Source: an uncultured Psychrosphaera sp. (lineage in GTDB: Bacteria; Pseudomonadota; Gammaproteobacteria; Enterobacterales; Alteromonadaceae). Taken from it: a stretch of DNA of 64,000 bases. Numbering within the stretch: the first letter of the stretch is position 1; each line of letters opens with the position of its first letter. This document shows positions 51,358 to 62,144 of the stretch, one piece after another. A program made the position numbers and the translations under genes. Under the pieces are notes generated by a model. It had not been told where the DNA came from. It saw only the letters and a program-made list of their open reading frames with translations, and searched no databases. The stretch is from the NCBI RefSeq assembly GCF_947500655.1, contig NZ_CANMSK010000010.1, forward strand, positions 1 to 64,000, written 5' to 3'.

Positions 51358-51720
51358 ATGAAAATTAATATTTCCGGTCACCATTTAACTATCAAAGATT
51401 CAATCAAAGAGCATACTTCAGAAAAACTTACAAAAATAAGCGAACACTTTCCCGATATCATCGCAGTAAATGTCATACTCTCTATAGACAATAAAAAAGT
51501 GGCTATGGTTGAAATGGACACTGTTTTCCACTCTCAGAAAATAACGATTAAAGAAACTAAAGACGACATGTTTCAAGCTGTCACTAGTGCAGTACAGAAA
51601 CTTCATAGAGTATTAACTGATAAAAAAGGCATAGAACAAGCCAATCGAAGTGATCATGTTAATGAAGTTGAACCCGATCACACTCACGAACATATTCAGA
51701 ATTTAAATCTATCTCAATAG
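51358..51720 (+). CDS. hpf: Ribosome hibernation promoting factor, short type
   Basis: A 120-aa HPF/YfiA family protein: MKINISGHHLTIKDSIKEHT at the start, EMDTVFHSQKITIKETKDDMF and a basic/polar end. Its length fits the short HPF type that forms 100S ribosome dimers with RMF. The acidic His/Glu-containing tail (NEVEPDHTHEHIQ) is unusual. ATG 51358 has AAGG 6 bases upstream; the frame begins at a TTG 51340 with no support. Confidence 0.9.
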   Translation: MKINISGHHLTIKDSIKEHTSEKLTKISEHFPDIIAVNVILSIDNKKVAMVEMDTVFHSQKITIKETKDDMFQAVTSAVQKLHRVLTDKKGIEQANRSDHVNEVEPDHTHEHIQNLNLSQ

Positions 51721-51851
51721 ATATCCCTCATTTATTATCATTTAATAAAACCAGTACTAGTACTGGTTTTATTTTAATTTCACTTACTGTGTAATTATTT
51801 TTCGTTTGCACGGTCTTATAGGTTAAGGTCTACTAAAATAGAGTTTAACTG

Positions 51852-54143
51852 ATGGAAACGGCAAAATTGGAAATCAACAGTGCATCATTACAGCGTAATG
51901 CAAACCGTATATATGGCGTCGTTGTTGTGCTCGGAATTTTATTATCGGCCTATGTTTATTTATCAGCAGATAAAATTGAAAGCGGTACCTTACAATTAAT
52001 TGAACACGAAATACCTATTTTTGGTCAACTTCAGCAACTCGACTCTGCACTAACTGAACAAGAATTATATTTGAATGAATATTACGCCAACCAAGATAGA
52101 GATTTATATTCTGTTGACTTCAAAAACACATCATTAAAAACAGAACAACTGTTAAAGCAACTTCTAGATTTCAATGTTGCACCGCAACAAATTACAGAAT
52201 TAACCCAAGAACAAAATAAAATAATGGCGTTAGCTGTTAATTTTGATAGTAATATGCAATCTGATGTTTCTGGAAAATGGGATATAGCAAGAGAGCACTT
52301 AAGTATGTTTTCTATGTATCGCCAACAAACTAAACCGATTGTAAAAAGTATTGCCGCAGACACCGATGAACGGGTTATGCAGCAATATAAAGATACCAAA
52401 CAAAACTTAAGCCAAACCTCTTCTATTGTACTAGCCTACAGCATTCTAATGCTTGTTCTCGCTACTTTCATTGGCCGCTATATTAAAAGCTTTATTTTGG
52501 TATCAGTAAAAAATAAACGTCTTGCATTATTCCCGCAACGAAACCCTAACCCTATTATAAGTTTAGATAAAAAAAATAACGTTAGCTTTGCCAATCCTGC
52601 GACAGATAAACTAGTTGCAACATTAGCCATAAGCAAAGAATTCCTTTATCAATCAATAATCGAACAAGCAAAACCAGTACAAGAGCAAATATTCCTTAGT
52701 AAACAAGTTCACGATAGATTTGAATTTTCAATTGGCAGTAAAACGTTGGATTGCGAAATACATTGGTTAAGTGACTTAGAAACTTGGGATTTACACTTGG
52801 CCGATGTCACGCAAAAGAAATTAGCAGAAGAGAAACTGAACTATCAAGCTTATCATGACCAAACTACCGGCTTGTTTAATAAAAATAAATTTTATGAAAC
52901 GCTCAATTCACAGTGTGAGCAAGAAAAGCACTTTATTGCAGGTTCTTTTGAAATTAGAAATTACAGCAAGTTAGTCTCTCAATTAGGCATAGAACAGACT
53001 GAAAAGTTTGTAGTAGAAGTCACTGAATTGTTATGCCCGTTATTAGAAGAAATTATTGATGACTACCCATTTACTTTGTACCAAACCTCAGAAAAACAGT
53101 TCTCCATTATTATAGAAGCGGATTTTTGTACTGAACGCTTGCGTAAAATAGTGCATCAAATAGAAACCAAAATTGAAAGAGAAACCTTTTATAACGCCAA
53201 GCACATAGAGTTAGATTTTGGTTTTTGTTGTTTCCCTGAACATGCAAACAATAAAAGTAGCATTATGAAATGTTTAAACATTGCGCTTGATCATGCCATC
53301 GCGACGGAGCACTCCACGTTAGTGATTTATTCTCATTCACTAGGAGACTCTATTTCACAGGAACTCGCTCTTACAGAAAAATTACGTATTGCTATTAATA
53401 ACAAAGAATTAGAGTTGTATTTTCAGCCACAACTTAATATTCAAAACAATACCATTGTTGGGTTAGAAACCTTAATTCGCTGGCCTACAGAGGACGGTTT
53501 TATTCCTCCAGTTGACTTTATTCCATTAGCTGAAAAGTCAGGCTTAATTATTCCGTTAGGTGAATGGATTGCAATTAATGCATGTAAACAAGCTAAGCAC
53601 CTAATAGATAAAGGTTATAACGATATTGTGGTGGCAATCAACATCTCACCACAGCAGTTCCAACATCCAGACTTTTACAATATGATCGTTGGTGCTTTAG
53701 CCTTCACTAAGGTTCCAGCTCATAACATTGAATTAGAGATCACCGAAGGCGTGATCATGTACAACGAAGCCGACACTATTGATTTATTACATAAATTAAA
53801 AGCCGTTGGTCTTATGTTGTCGATTGATGATTTTGGAACGGGTTATTCTTCATTAAGTTATTTAAAACAATTCCCAATTGATAAATTAAAAATAGATCAG
53901 TCGTTCATCTTTAATATTAATACTGATGCTGCCGACAAAGCCATTGTAAATACGGTTGTAGATTTAGGTAAAAACTTAGGTCTTACCTTAATTGCTGAAG
54001 GTGTTGAAGAGGCAGAGCATTTAGATATTTTGAAGAAGATGGGTTGTCAGGAAATTCAAGGTTACTATTTCAGTCGCCCTCTTCCTGTACTTCAATTACA
54101 TGAGTTTTTACAGAACAACCAAGACCAGAAAGAATTTGCATAA
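51852..54143 (+). CDS. GGDEF/EAL-domain cyclic-di-GMP signalling protein
   Basis: A 763-aa membrane protein. Two helices (VVVVLGILLSAYVYL near 30 and SIVLAYSILMLVLATF near 200) flank a periplasmic helical domain. A degenerate PAS-like region (about 235-315), a degenerate GGDEF (the signature position reads SEKQFSII, so no cyclase activity is expected) and a C-terminal EAL domain follow. The EAL domain keeps key words: ETLIRW, DDFGTGYSSLSYLKQFP, KIDQSFI and IAEGVEE. It likely acts as a phosphodiesterase regulated by the membrane part. Signal unknown. Transcribed alone. Confidence 0.92.
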   Translation: METAKLEINSASLQRNANRIYGVVVVLGILLSAYVYLSADKIESGTLQLIEHEIPIFGQLQQLDSALTEQELYLNEYYANQDRDLYSVDFKNTSLKTEQLLKQLLDFNVAPQQITELTQEQNKIMALAVNFDSNMQSDVSGKWDIAREHLSMFSMYRQQTKPIVKSIAADTDERVMQQYKDTKQNLSQTSSIVLAYSILMLVLATFIGRYIKSFILVSVKNKRLALFPQRNPNPIISLDKKNNVSFANPATDKLVATLAISKEFLYQSIIEQAKPVQEQIFLSKQVHDRFEFSIGSKTLDCEIHWLSDLETWDLHLADVTQKKLAEEKLNYQAYHDQTTGLFNKNKFYETLNSQCEQEKHFIAGSFEIRNYSKLVSQLGIEQTEKFVVEVTELLCPLLEEIIDDYPFTLYQTSEKQFSIIIEADFCTERLRKIVHQIETKIERETFYNAKHIELDFGFCCFPEHANNKSSIMKCLNIALDHAIATEHSTLVIYSHSLGDSISQELALTEKLRIAINNKELELYFQPQLNIQNNTIVGLETLIRWPTEDGFIPPVDFIPLAEKSGLIIPLGEWIAINACKQAKHLIDKGYNDIVVAINISPQQFQHPDFYNMIVGALAFTKVPAHNIELEITEGVIMYNEADTIDLLHKLKAVGLMLSIDDFGTGYSSLSYLKQFPIDKLKIDQSFIFNINTDAADKAIVNTVVDLGKNLGLTLIAEGVEEAEHLDILKKMGCQEIQGYYFSRPLPVLQLHEFLQNNQDQKEFA

Positions 54144-54222
54144 ACCGATTGTAACGTCGTTACTAGATTTAACAATGGACTTTACCATTCGCTAAATCTA
54201 GTAAAACAAGCGTTAAGCTAAC

Positions 54223-55503
54223 TTACTTGCTCGCTTTATTCTTTTTAACAACGCCGCCTAAACGCCCTTTTTTAAAGCGACCTACTCGTTCAATTTGAGT
54301 TTCAGTTACTTTATTCGCACGGGTTGGTCTTACTTGAGATTCAATATTTTTAAGTAATACACTTCTATTACTTACTTCATAACCCGGACGAGAAATACGT
54401 TTAATTTTAGTCCCTATTAAACGTTGTATTTTATCTACAATTTGCTCTTCTTCACGGCTAACAAAAGAAATAGCACGACCTTTATTGCCCGCACGACCTG
54501 TACGTCCAATTCTATGCACGTAATCTTCTGGTAAATACGGTAAGTTGAAGTTAACTACACAATCTAACCCTTGAATATCAATACCACGAGCCGCAACTTC
54601 AGTCGCAATAAGAACTTGAACCTTAGCAGATTTAAAATCTGATAATGCTCTACGTCTGGCACCTTGTTTAACATCACCGTGACAAATAGCTACCGGAATA
54701 CGTTTACTTTGTAATGACGCTAATAATCTATCCGCTTGATCTTTAGTACTAGTGAAAACTAATACTTGGAACCAGTTAAACTCTTCTAATAAATCAATAA
54801 ACAGATCAACTTTTTTACGTTCTTCCACTGGATACATAATATGATCAATGGTGTCTGCTGTTACGTTTTGCTTAGCAACACTTACTATTGTGTGATTGTT
54901 CAAAATCTTTTTGGCCAGCTCACTTACCGAATGAGATGTAGTAGCCGAAAACAATAATGTTTGGCGCGTTTTAGAAGTGAAGTTCATTAGCTTTTGCACG
55001 TCAGTAATAAAGCCCATATCAAGCATACGGTCAGCTTCATCTAATACCACAAACTCAACTTCTGAAAGGTCTACATTACAAACTTCAATATGTTCTAACA
55101 AACGTCCTGGTGTTGATATTAATACATCCACACCTTTTTTTAGTTTTGCAGCTTGGCCAGCCATTTTTCCGCCGCCATACAATGCAGTAACGTTAAATGG
55201 TAAAAACTGGGCGTAATTACCAATTGTCTCAGCTAACTGCTCAGCAAGCTCACGCGTTGGCGTTAGTATTAACGCTCTTGGTCTTTTAGAATCTGTTGTT
55301 CTTGGCTTATCAATTAGCTTTTGTAAAACGGGAATTGAAAACGCGGCTGTTTTACCTGTGCCTGTTTGCGCATTCGCTAAAATGTCTTTGCCTCTGCGAG
55401 CTGGCGTAATAGCTTGTTGCTGAATTGGTGTCATTTTACTGTAACCACACGCATCTATTGCCTGTTGCAATTCTGGGGCTAAATCTAAAGATGAAAAGTT
55501 CAT
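54223..55503 (-). CDS. DEAD-box RNA helicase (second RhlE-like paralog)
   Basis: A 426-aa DEAD-box helicase. Q-motif (GYSKMTPIQQQAITP), AQTGTGKT near residue 50, LDEADRMLDMGF near 155, LFSATT, HRIGRTGRAGNKG, and a basic C-terminal tail (GRFKKGRLGGVVKKNKASK). Distinct from the paralog at 49844; both resemble RhlE. Probable RNA-remodelling role in ribosome assembly or cold adaptation. Starts at ATG 55503. Confidence 0.9.
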   Translation of the reverse strand: MNFSSLDLAPELQQAIDACGYSKMTPIQQQAITPARRGKDILANAQTGTGKTAAFSIPVLQKLIDKPRTTDSKRPRALILTPTRELAEQLAETIGNYAQFLPFNVTALYGGGKMAGQAAKLKKGVDVLISTPGRLLEHIEVCNVDLSEVEFVVLDEADRMLDMGFITDVQKLMNFTSKTRQTLLFSATTSHSVSELAKKILNNHTIVSVAKQNVTADTIDHIMYPVEERKKVDLFIDLLEEFNWFQVLVFTSTKDQADRLLASLQSKRIPVAICHGDVKQGARRRALSDFKSAKVQVLIATEVAARGIDIQGLDCVVNFNLPYLPEDYVHRIGRTGRAGNKGRAISFVSREEEQIVDKIQRLIGTKIKRISRPGYEVSNRSVLLKNIESQVRPTRANKVTETQIERVGRFKKGRLGGVVKKNKASK

Positions 55504-55662
55504 GCTAATTGGTCCTAATGACTAAAATTGCAAAATAAATCTAATATTAATTGGATTAAATATATTATGCTGGGCTACAGATAAAAATTGATGGCGGAGT
55601 ATACAGGAAAATCCCAAATAAGAGTTAATTGATTCACAATTCGAATAAAAAACATTCTATTA

Positions 55663-57270
55663 TTACAACGAGCTCCAATCTTGTTTAATCCAATCACTCG
55701 CTCTTTCTGCAACCATAATAGTCGGAGCATTGGTGTTGCCTCCCATTAAGTTTGGAAAAATAGATGCATCTACAACTCTTAGTCCCTTAATACCGTGGAC
55801 TTTAAGCGTGTTATCCACTACTGCTTCATCATCCGTCCCCATTTTACATGTGCCAACTGGATGATAAATGGTATCTGCTTTTTCTCTAATTTTTTCGATT
55901 AATGCTTCATCAGATAACTCATATTCATTACCCAAAGATGCCTTTCTAAATTTAGTGATTGGGCTTTGCTCCATGATCTCATTGGCCATACGTACACCTT
56001 TTAGCAAAGTCTTAATATCAGCCTCATCCGATAAAAAGTTAGGATCGATAAGTGGCGCATCAAGGGGATCACTTGAAGACAGTTTCACCGTACCTTTACT
56101 TTTGGGACGCAACACACAGGTATGATTACTATAACCATGGATTAACGATGAGCGTAAATTTCTAGCATGATCATCCACCACGGCCACTACAAAATGTAAT
56201 TGAATATCAGGTCTCGCTAAACGTTTATCTGTCTTTAAAAAAGCGCCTGTTTCAGCAAAATTAGACGTTAGAATGCCTTCTCTATTAAACAAGTATTTAA
56301 AGATCTGGTTAGCAAAGTACAATACTCCTTTAAATGATAAACCAAATATTTTATGAGTATTGGCTTCATAGCTAGTGATAAAATCTAAATGATCTTCAAG
56401 ATTTTTACCTACTCCAGCTAATTGATGTTTATGCTCTATGCCAAAGGGTTCTATGTCTTGTTTGTCACCAATCCCTGACAACATTAATAATTGCGGTGAG
56501 GTAAAAGTCCCAGCACTTAACAATACTTCTTTTTTTGCGCTAACAATTAACTTGTTATTGTTATGTAAAAGCTCAACACCTGTGCAGTGTTTATTATCCA
56601 GTTGCAATTTAGTTACTCGGGCATTAGTTAAAATGGTGAGGTTTTTACGTTCTCTAACTTCTGGAGTTAGATACGCTTTTGCTGCACTGCAACGTCGGCC
56701 ATTCATTTGAGTGACTTGGTAACGACCAACACCTTCTTGCTCTTCTCCATTAAAGTCGTCATTAACTTTATATCCCAAGGCTTCACCGGCTTTTATAAAT
56801 GCATTAGCAATAGGATGATTTGAGCGTGAATCGCTAACAAATAAAGGCCCTTTAGTACCATGCAATTCACCAGAGAAAGTTAAATTACGTTCAGCTTTTT
56901 TAAAGTACGGCAGTACATCTTCCCAGCCCCAACCTAGCGCCTTCCAATCGTCATAATCTTTAGGTACACCACGAGTATAAATCATCGCATTAATAGAGCT
57001 GGAGCCCCCTAATACTTTACCTCTAGGCTGGTAACCTTTACGGTTGTTTAACTGTTTTTGTTCAACCGTATTAAATGCCCAATTCTTATATTTTGTTGGC
57101 ACGATTGATACAGCCGCTGCTGGGACATGAACGGCGGCTACATTTTTATCATCACTACCTGCTTCAATGAGCAACACATTATGATCTTCGACTTCTGATA
57201 GCCTAGTTGCCAGTACACAACCAGCAGAACCACCACCGACAACAATAAAGTCATATTCTGTATTTACCAT
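55663..57270 (-). CDS. GMC-family oxidoreductase (choline dehydrogenase-like)
   Basis: FAD-dependent alcohol/choline oxidoreductase, 535 aa. N-terminal FAD motif FIVVGGGSAGCVLATRLSE, GMC signature 1 GKVLGGSSSINAMIYTRG near residue 83, signature 2 LLSAGTFTSPQLLMLSGIG near 250, and a C-terminal HPVGTCKMG containing the catalytic His, ending GGNTNAPTIMVAERASDWI. It resembles both BetA-type choline dehydrogenases and AlkJ-type alcohol dehydrogenases, so the substrate is open. No betB, betI or transporter gene is near, which argues against a classical betaine operon. Confidence 0.88.
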   Translation of the reverse strand: MVNTEYDFIVVGGGSAGCVLATRLSEVEDHNVLLIEAGSDDKNVAAVHVPAAAVSIVPTKYKNWAFNTVEQKQLNNRKGYQPRGKVLGGSSSINAMIYTRGVPKDYDDWKALGWGWEDVLPYFKKAERNLTFSGELHGTKGPLFVSDSRSNHPIANAFIKAGEALGYKVNDDFNGEEQEGVGRYQVTQMNGRRCSAAKAYLTPEVRERKNLTILTNARVTKLQLDNKHCTGVELLHNNNKLIVSAKKEVLLSAGTFTSPQLLMLSGIGDKQDIEPFGIEHKHQLAGVGKNLEDHLDFITSYEANTHKIFGLSFKGVLYFANQIFKYLFNREGILTSNFAETGAFLKTDKRLARPDIQLHFVVAVVDDHARNLRSSLIHGYSNHTCVLRPKSKGTVKLSSSDPLDAPLIDPNFLSDEADIKTLLKGVRMANEIMEQSPITKFRKASLGNEYELSDEALIEKIREKADTIYHPVGTCKMGTDDEAVVDNTLKVHGIKGLRVVDASIFPNLMGGNTNAPTIMVAERASDWIKQDWSSL

Positions 57271-57389
57271 TTTCTTCTCATAATGTGTTTAAAATAATGC
57301 TACTGGCAAACTACCCAAACATTTTAGGAGTTGCAACTTGTTATGCACTTTCACAGTTATAACAATTACCTGAATTAATATAAAAGTCA

Positions 57390-57422
57390 TAAAAAAAGCA
57401 GACTTAATAAGTCTGCTTAGCT
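57390..57422 (-). terminator. Terminator of the EF-P-like gene
   Basis: AAGCAGACTT (57396-57405) pairs with AAGTCTGCTT (57410-57419), and a run of seven A on the plus-strand left side becomes U7 in the minus-strand transcript. It is 35 bases after the stop codon. Confidence 0.88.
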
Positions 57423-57454
57423 TTACTAACTAGAACTAACTAGATACTAAATTG

Positions 57455-58030
57455 TTATTTAGAATCAGCTCGGCCTAAGAATTTCTGTTCTGTCGTGCTA
57501 ACTTTAATATTATCACCTGTAGAAATATGTTCAGGAACTTGAACAACCAAACCAGTTGATAAAGTTGCAGGCTTAGTTCTTGCCGTTGCAGAACCGCCTT
57601 TTAATGCAGGCGCGGTTTCTTCAATAACCAATTCAACGCTAGCTGGTAAATCAAGAGCAACTGGTGTGCCTTCAATTAATATAACGCTTAAGCCTTGAGT
57701 GTCTTCATTGATAAATAACATTTCATCTGCAATGACAGACGTATTGATGTTGTATGGCGTGTAATCTTCATTATCCATAAATACATGCTGATCACCATCT
57801 ACATAAGAAAACATAGATGCACGACGTGTAAGATCTGCAAAATTTAACATATCACTGTCTTTAAATGTTTCGTCAACCTTACCACCGGTAACTACATCGT
57901 ACATACGCATACGGTATAAACTACCACCGGCTCTACCTTGTGGTACTGAGCGTTCAATATCTCTGACAATCATTACTCGACCGTTAAAATCGATCGCTGC
58001 ATTCTTTTTTATATCACTAGCCTTTGGCAT
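57455..58030 (-). CDS. efpL: Elongation factor P-like protein EfpL (YeiP)
   Basis: A 191-aa EF-P paralog. Three beta-barrel domains as in EF-P: KOW-like N-terminal domain ([23 protein letters not shown]), middle OB domain ([19 protein letters not shown]) and C-terminal OB domain ([19 protein letters not shown]). The loop that carries the modified Lys/Arg in EF-P reads [12 protein letters not shown], so the tip Arg is probably kept, as in E. coli EfpL, which relieves stalling at polyproline and other motifs. It is not EF-P itself, whose gene should be elsewhere. Confidence 0.92.
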   Translation of the reverse strand: MPKASDIKKNAAIDFNGRVMIVRDIERSVPQGRAGGSLYRMRMYDVVTGGKVDETFKDSDMLNFADLTRRASMFSYVDGDQHVFMDNEDYTPYNINTSVIADEMLFINEDTQGLSVILIEGTPVALDLPASVELVIEETAPALKGGSATARTKPATLSTGLVVQVPEHISTGDNIKVSTTEQKFLGRADSK

Positions 58031-58313
58031 ATCACTACTTCCTAAAAAATTTGCGAAAATTTACCACGAACTAAAGTTGACGCCAAACTTTTTAACCAAC
58101 TCTAGCTAAAAATTTATTATAACCAGTGTTAGGTTTCGCTTTAAATTGATATTTTGAGACGATTCACTAATTTTAAGAGATGAGTTACTCATAAACTAAA
58201 TTTTAGGTCTAGTAGTATAGTGCTATAGACTTTACTAATTACAATCAGGCAATGTAAATTGAGCGAACCAGAATTGTTTAAAAATCGCTTACTTACGACA
58301 ACGGAGATAAACC

Positions 58314-58811
58314 ATGATTACGTTTACCGTCAATAATGAAGTACGTGAGTTTTCTGGAGATCCTAGTACTCCCGTGCTTTGGTATTTAAGAGATGAATTG
58401 CAACTTACTGGACCTAAATTTGGCTGTGGCATGGCGCAATGTGGAGCTTGTACTATTCATCTTAACGGCGTTGCACAGCGATCGTGTATATTACCGATTG
58501 CCGCCATTTCAGGCCAAAAAATAACGACTATTGAAGGACTAAGTGAAGACGGTGAACATCCGGTACAGCAAGCATGGGTAGAACATAAAGTTCCTCAATG
58601 CGGTTTCTGTCAATGTGGTCAAATGATGCAAGCCGCTAGTTTACTCGCAAGTAACCCAACGCCTAGCGATGAAGAGATTGTACAAAGTATGTCGGGCAAT
58701 ATTTGTCGATGTGGTACTTATCCTCGCATTCACAAAGCCATTAAGTCTGCATCAAAAAGCATTGCTGGTGTTGAATATTACGTTCCTGAAAAAACAGGTG
58801 AAAAAGCATGA
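58314..58811 (+). CDS. iorA: (2Fe-2S)-binding small subunit of a molybdenum hydroxylase (IorA-like)
   Basis: Electron-transfer subunit of 165 aa with two 2Fe-2S clusters: the plant-type site [15 protein letters not shown] plus a downstream RSC (residues about 43-65), and the second site CGFCQCGQ...GNICRCGTY (about 100-140). It matches the small subunit of isoquinoline 1-oxidoreductase and related aldehyde oxidases. It overlaps the large-subunit gene by 4 bases (ATGA). The actual substrate is unknown, as is the electron acceptor; no cytochrome gene follows. Confidence 0.9.
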   Translation: MITFTVNNEVREFSGDPSTPVLWYLRDELQLTGPKFGCGMAQCGACTIHLNGVAQRSCILPIAAISGQKITTIEGLSEDGEHPVQQAWVEHKVPQCGFCQCGQMMQAASLLASNPTPSDEEIVQSMSGNICRCGTYPRIHKAIKSASKSIAGVEYYVPEKTGEKA

Positions 58812-61063
58812 GCCAATATTTTGATTTAACTCGTCGTCGGTTTTTAAAATCTAGCGCTACAGTTGGTGCTTTAGTTCTTGGAACTTGTTTTGTAGGTGCG
58901 GTTCCTAGAGCAATGGCTGGAGTATTAGCAAAACCATCTGAGTCTGCAAAGGAAGCTAATTTATTTGTCGCTTTGCGTCCTGATGGTATCGTTGAAATTA
59001 CTTGTCATCGCTCTGAAATGGGTCAACAAATTCGTACTGCCATTGCACAAATTGTAGCTGATGAAATGGAAGCAGCCTGGGATAAAGTGGTGGTTATTCA
59101 AGGTAAAGGCGACCTTAAATATGGTGACCAAAACACCGATGGATCTCGAAGTATTCGTTACAATATGCAACGCTTACGTGAAATGGGTGCAAGTGTTCGT
59201 TACCTTATGCGACAAGCCGCTGCAACCCGTTGGGGCGTATCTTTAGATTCATGTTCAGCAGTGCAGCATATTGTTAGCCATAGCTCAGGTAAAACGCTAA
59301 CGTACGCAGAATTAGTAAATGATGTGTTAAACATTACCCCACCAGAGACAGATAAAGTCCCACTTAAAAAACGCAGTGAATGGCGTTACATTAATACTGC
59401 TATGGAACATATTGATTTAAAAGATATTGTGACAGGCAAAGCCACATTTGCAGCCGATGTATTAGAGCCTAAAGCACTGATTGCAATGATTGTTCGACCG
59501 CCCGTTGTCGGAGGAAAAGTTAAAAACTTTGATGCTAAAGCCGCAAAAGCGATAGACGGTGTAGTTGATGTAGTCGAGATCCCAGCGCCAAAAGGCGCGC
59601 CTTTCTTTCAACCTAAAGGTGGTATCGCTATTATTGCTAATAATACTTGGGCCGCTATGAAAGGTCGTAAAGCATTAAGCGTTAGTTGGGACGACGGTAA
59701 AAACGGCGACTATAATTCAGAAACGTTTAAAGAAAGCTTGTTAGCGACCGTATCTTCTCCGCAAACATCCATAAGAGAAGTAGGAAATGCTGCGGCTATC
59801 CTGGCCAAATCCACTGATAAACTAGTGGCAGATTATTATGCACCGCATTTAGCACAGGCGCCAATGGAGCCACCTTGTGCAACCGCGATGTATTACAAAG
59901 ATCACGTAGATGTTTGGGCAGCAACGCAAAATCCTCAAGCGGATATGCAAACCGTTGCAGCTATGGTGGGGTTGCCAAAAGAGCAAATTAACGTTCACGT
60001 TACTATGTTAGGTGGTGGTTTTGGTCGTAAGTCCAAGCCAGACTTCTCAGCAGAAGCGGCTTACCTTTCGATGAAAACAGGCAAAGCCATTCGTGTTCAA
60101 TGGACCCGTGAAGACGACATACAACATGGTTTCTATCATGCAGTTTCGGCTCAACACATTGAAGCCACGCTGGATGAAAATGGTGCTATTGAAGCCTATT
60201 TACACCGTACTGCGTTTTCGCCTATTACTTCTACGTTTCAAGAAGGCGCAACCAAAGCTGGTAGCTTTGAATTACGTTTAGGTTTTACCGACAATCCTAT
60301 TAACACTCCTAACATGAAGTTAGAAAATGGTGAAGCGCCAGCCAAAGCAAGAATTGGTTGGATGCGTTCCGTATCCAATATTTTCCATGCCTTTGCCGTT
60401 CAATCATTTATTGCTGAAGCGGCGCATAAAGCCGGACGTGATCAAAAAGATTATTTGTTAGAAACGATAGGCCCTGACCGCATCTTAGATGTAACTGAGG
60501 AACATGCCGATTACGATAATTACGGTGGTGACAAAGCGGTTTATCCGTTAGATATAGCTAGATTACGTCATGCTATTGAGAAAGTAGCCCAAATGAGTAA
60601 ATGGGGAAGAAAACTCCCTAAAGGTAGAGGCTTAGGAATAGCAGCACACAGAAGCTTCTTAACTTACGTAGCAACAGTGGTTGAGGTAGAAGTATCAGAC
60701 TCTGGTGAGTTAAACATCATTAAATCATGGGCAAGTATTGATGCTGGAACGGTAGTTAATACCGACACTGTGATCAACCAAGTACAAGGTGGTTCTATTT
60801 ATGGAATTACCGCAGCCATTAGTGGCGGCATAACGTTTGATAAAGGCCGTGTTCAGCAAAGTAATTTCCATGATTACCGCGTACCGCGCATGAGTGATAG
60901 CCCATTAGAAGTGGACGTAGAGATCATTCAAAGTGAAGCTCCTCCTGCAGGTGTTGGTGAGCCTGCTACTCCGGTTTACGCCCCAGCTCTATGTAATGCT
61001 ATTTTTGCCGCATGTGGTAAACGTATTAGACAGTTACCTATTGGTGACCAGTTAAAAGCTTAA
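58808..61063 (+). CDS. iorB: Molybdopterin-binding large subunit of a molybdenum hydroxylase (IorB-like)
   Basis: Catalytic subunit, 751 aa, of the xanthine oxidase family. An N-terminal twin-arginine signal ([19 protein letters not shown]) shows export of the folded complex to the periplasm. Molybdopterin-contact words [12 protein letters not shown] near residue 400 and the active-site Glu in [19 protein letters not shown] near 720 are visible. IorB-type large subunits are split in two halves within one chain. Together with iorA, xdhC-like and mocA-like genes it forms a compact module. The substrate is unknown (N-heterocycle or aldehyde). Confidence 0.9.
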   Translation: MSQYFDLTRRRFLKSSATVGALVLGTCFVGAVPRAMAGVLAKPSESAKEANLFVALRPDGIVEITCHRSEMGQQIRTAIAQIVADEMEAAWDKVVVIQGKGDLKYGDQNTDGSRSIRYNMQRLREMGASVRYLMRQAAATRWGVSLDSCSAVQHIVSHSSGKTLTYAELVNDVLNITPPETDKVPLKKRSEWRYINTAMEHIDLKDIVTGKATFAADVLEPKALIAMIVRPPVVGGKVKNFDAKAAKAIDGVVDVVEIPAPKGAPFFQPKGGIAIIANNTWAAMKGRKALSVSWDDGKNGDYNSETFKESLLATVSSPQTSIREVGNAAAILAKSTDKLVADYYAPHLAQAPMEPPCATAMYYKDHVDVWAATQNPQADMQTVAAMVGLPKEQINVHVTMLGGGFGRKSKPDFSAEAAYLSMKTGKAIRVQWTREDDIQHGFYHAVSAQHIEATLDENGAIEAYLHRTAFSPITSTFQEGATKAGSFELRLGFTDNPINTPNMKLENGEAPAKARIGWMRSVSNIFHAFAVQSFIAEAAHKAGRDQKDYLLETIGPDRILDVTEEHADYDNYGGDKAVYPLDIARLRHAIEKVAQMSKWGRKLPKGRGLGIAAHRSFLTYVATVVEVEVSDSGELNIIKSWASIDAGTVVNTDTVINQVQGGSIYGITAAISGGITFDKGRVQQSNFHDYRVPRMSDSPLEVDVEIIQSEAPPAGVGEPATPVYAPALCNAIFAACGKRIRQLPIGDQLKA

Positions 61064-61087
61064 GCCATTAAAAACGATTGTGATGAT

Positions 61088-61130
61088 CACCTCTGAGCTT
61101 GCATAAAGCTCAAAGGTGGTTTTATTTTTA
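61088..61130 (+). terminator. Terminator after the large-subunit gene
   Basis: CACC..TGAGCTT pairs with AAGCTCA..GGTG (interrupted by two mismatches) around GCATA, followed by a T-rich run. It overlaps a TTG at 61099 that would otherwise be a possible start of the next gene. Confidence 0.75.
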
Positions 61131-61164
61131 TATCTATTCATACATTTACGAGCAATCCCATACC

Positions 61165-62127
61165 ATGCAATTAGCTAATACCCTCGACACTCATGATGTA
61201 CTGTCTGCTTGGCAAAATTATAGCCACAACAGCAGATGGGCTATGGCCATTATTGTCGATTGCCAAGGTCATAGTTACCGTAAACGCGGCGCTTTTTCCC
61301 TTGTGAACCAAGATGGTGAACAATTAGGCATACTAAGTGGCGGATGTCTTGAAGCCGATATAAGGTTAATGGCAAGAAAATGTATTTCCTTAAACAAAGT
61401 TTTGACCAAAGAATATGATGGCAGAGATGAAACCGATAGCTCATACCAAATGGGCTGTGGCGGTATAGTTTGGGTTAAATTCATTCCTCTTAATGATGCA
61501 AACAATCATTTAAACCTAACTGAAGTACTCAAGGTTTTAGAGCAACGAGAAAGTGTACGTTATGGATTAGATCACAGCAGTGATAACAATCAGAAAAACC
61601 TACCAGCAGCTATTCGCAGTTATGTAAATAGTAGTCGTGACGCGCAATTAACCATTAAAATCACGCCCAAAATTCATTTGTTAATTTGTGGCGGTGGTAA
61701 AGATGTCACGCCAGTATGTCAGTTTGCTAAACAACTGGGCTGGAAGGTGTCGGTTTGGGATCCCAGAGCCGCTTATGCTAATAAAAACGACTTAATGGAT
61801 GCCGATACCATTTTAAAAGAACCCTTCTCTGTATTATCTAATTATGCAACTGAGATGAAAGTTAATTTTGCAGTACTTATGTCACATAATGTCGAGTTAG
61901 ATACACAAGCGTTAAGTAGCTTAGCTAGTAGTGAAATTAACCATATAGCATTGTTAGGTCCTAAAAAGCGATTTGAAGATGTAGTAGCTGGCTGTGACGT
62001 AGATAGGTCTAATATTAAACCTAATCTATCTGGACCTGCTGGACTAGATATAGGAGGCGATTTACCCACGAGTATTGCTTTATCTATTGTTGCTAAGTTT
62101 CACGGAATTGCTTTTAACAAGTTTTAG
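61165..62127 (+). CDS. XdhC-family molybdenum cofactor maturation protein
   Basis: A 320-aa protein of the XdhC/CoxI family. The N-terminal domain shows GILSGGCLEADIRLMARKC (the SGGC signature, near residue 57) and the C-terminal Rossmann-like domain LLICGGGKDVTPVCQFAKQLGWKV near 175. XdhC-type proteins bind the sulfurated Mo cofactor and deliver it to partner hydroxylases, so it probably serves IorAB upstream. The in-frame TTG at 61099 lies inside the terminator stem; ATG 61165 gives the family N-terminus. Confidence 0.88.
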   Translation: MQLANTLDTHDVLSAWQNYSHNSRWAMAIIVDCQGHSYRKRGAFSLVNQDGEQLGILSGGCLEADIRLMARKCISLNKVLTKEYDGRDETDSSYQMGCGGIVWVKFIPLNDANNHLNLTEVLKVLEQRESVRYGLDHSSDNNQKNLPAAIRSYVNSSRDAQLTIKITPKIHLLICGGGKDVTPVCQFAKQLGWKVSVWDPRAAYANKNDLMDADTILKEPFSVLSNYATEMKVNFAVLMSHNVELDTQALSSLASSEINHIALLGPKKRFEDVVAGCDVDRSNIKPNLSGPAGLDIGGDLPTSIALSIVAKFHGIAFNKF

Positions 62128-62144
62128 GTAAAGGCTTTTATTTT

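Noticed and set aside
55663..57270. Glycine betaine (bet) operon
   Set aside because: Only a GMC oxidoreductase is present; betB, betI and a choline transporter are absent, so the choline assignment is not supported.
61099..61164. Upstream TTG start for the XdhC-like protein
   Set aside because: It lies within the terminator hairpin of the preceding gene, and the encoded residues are not family-like.
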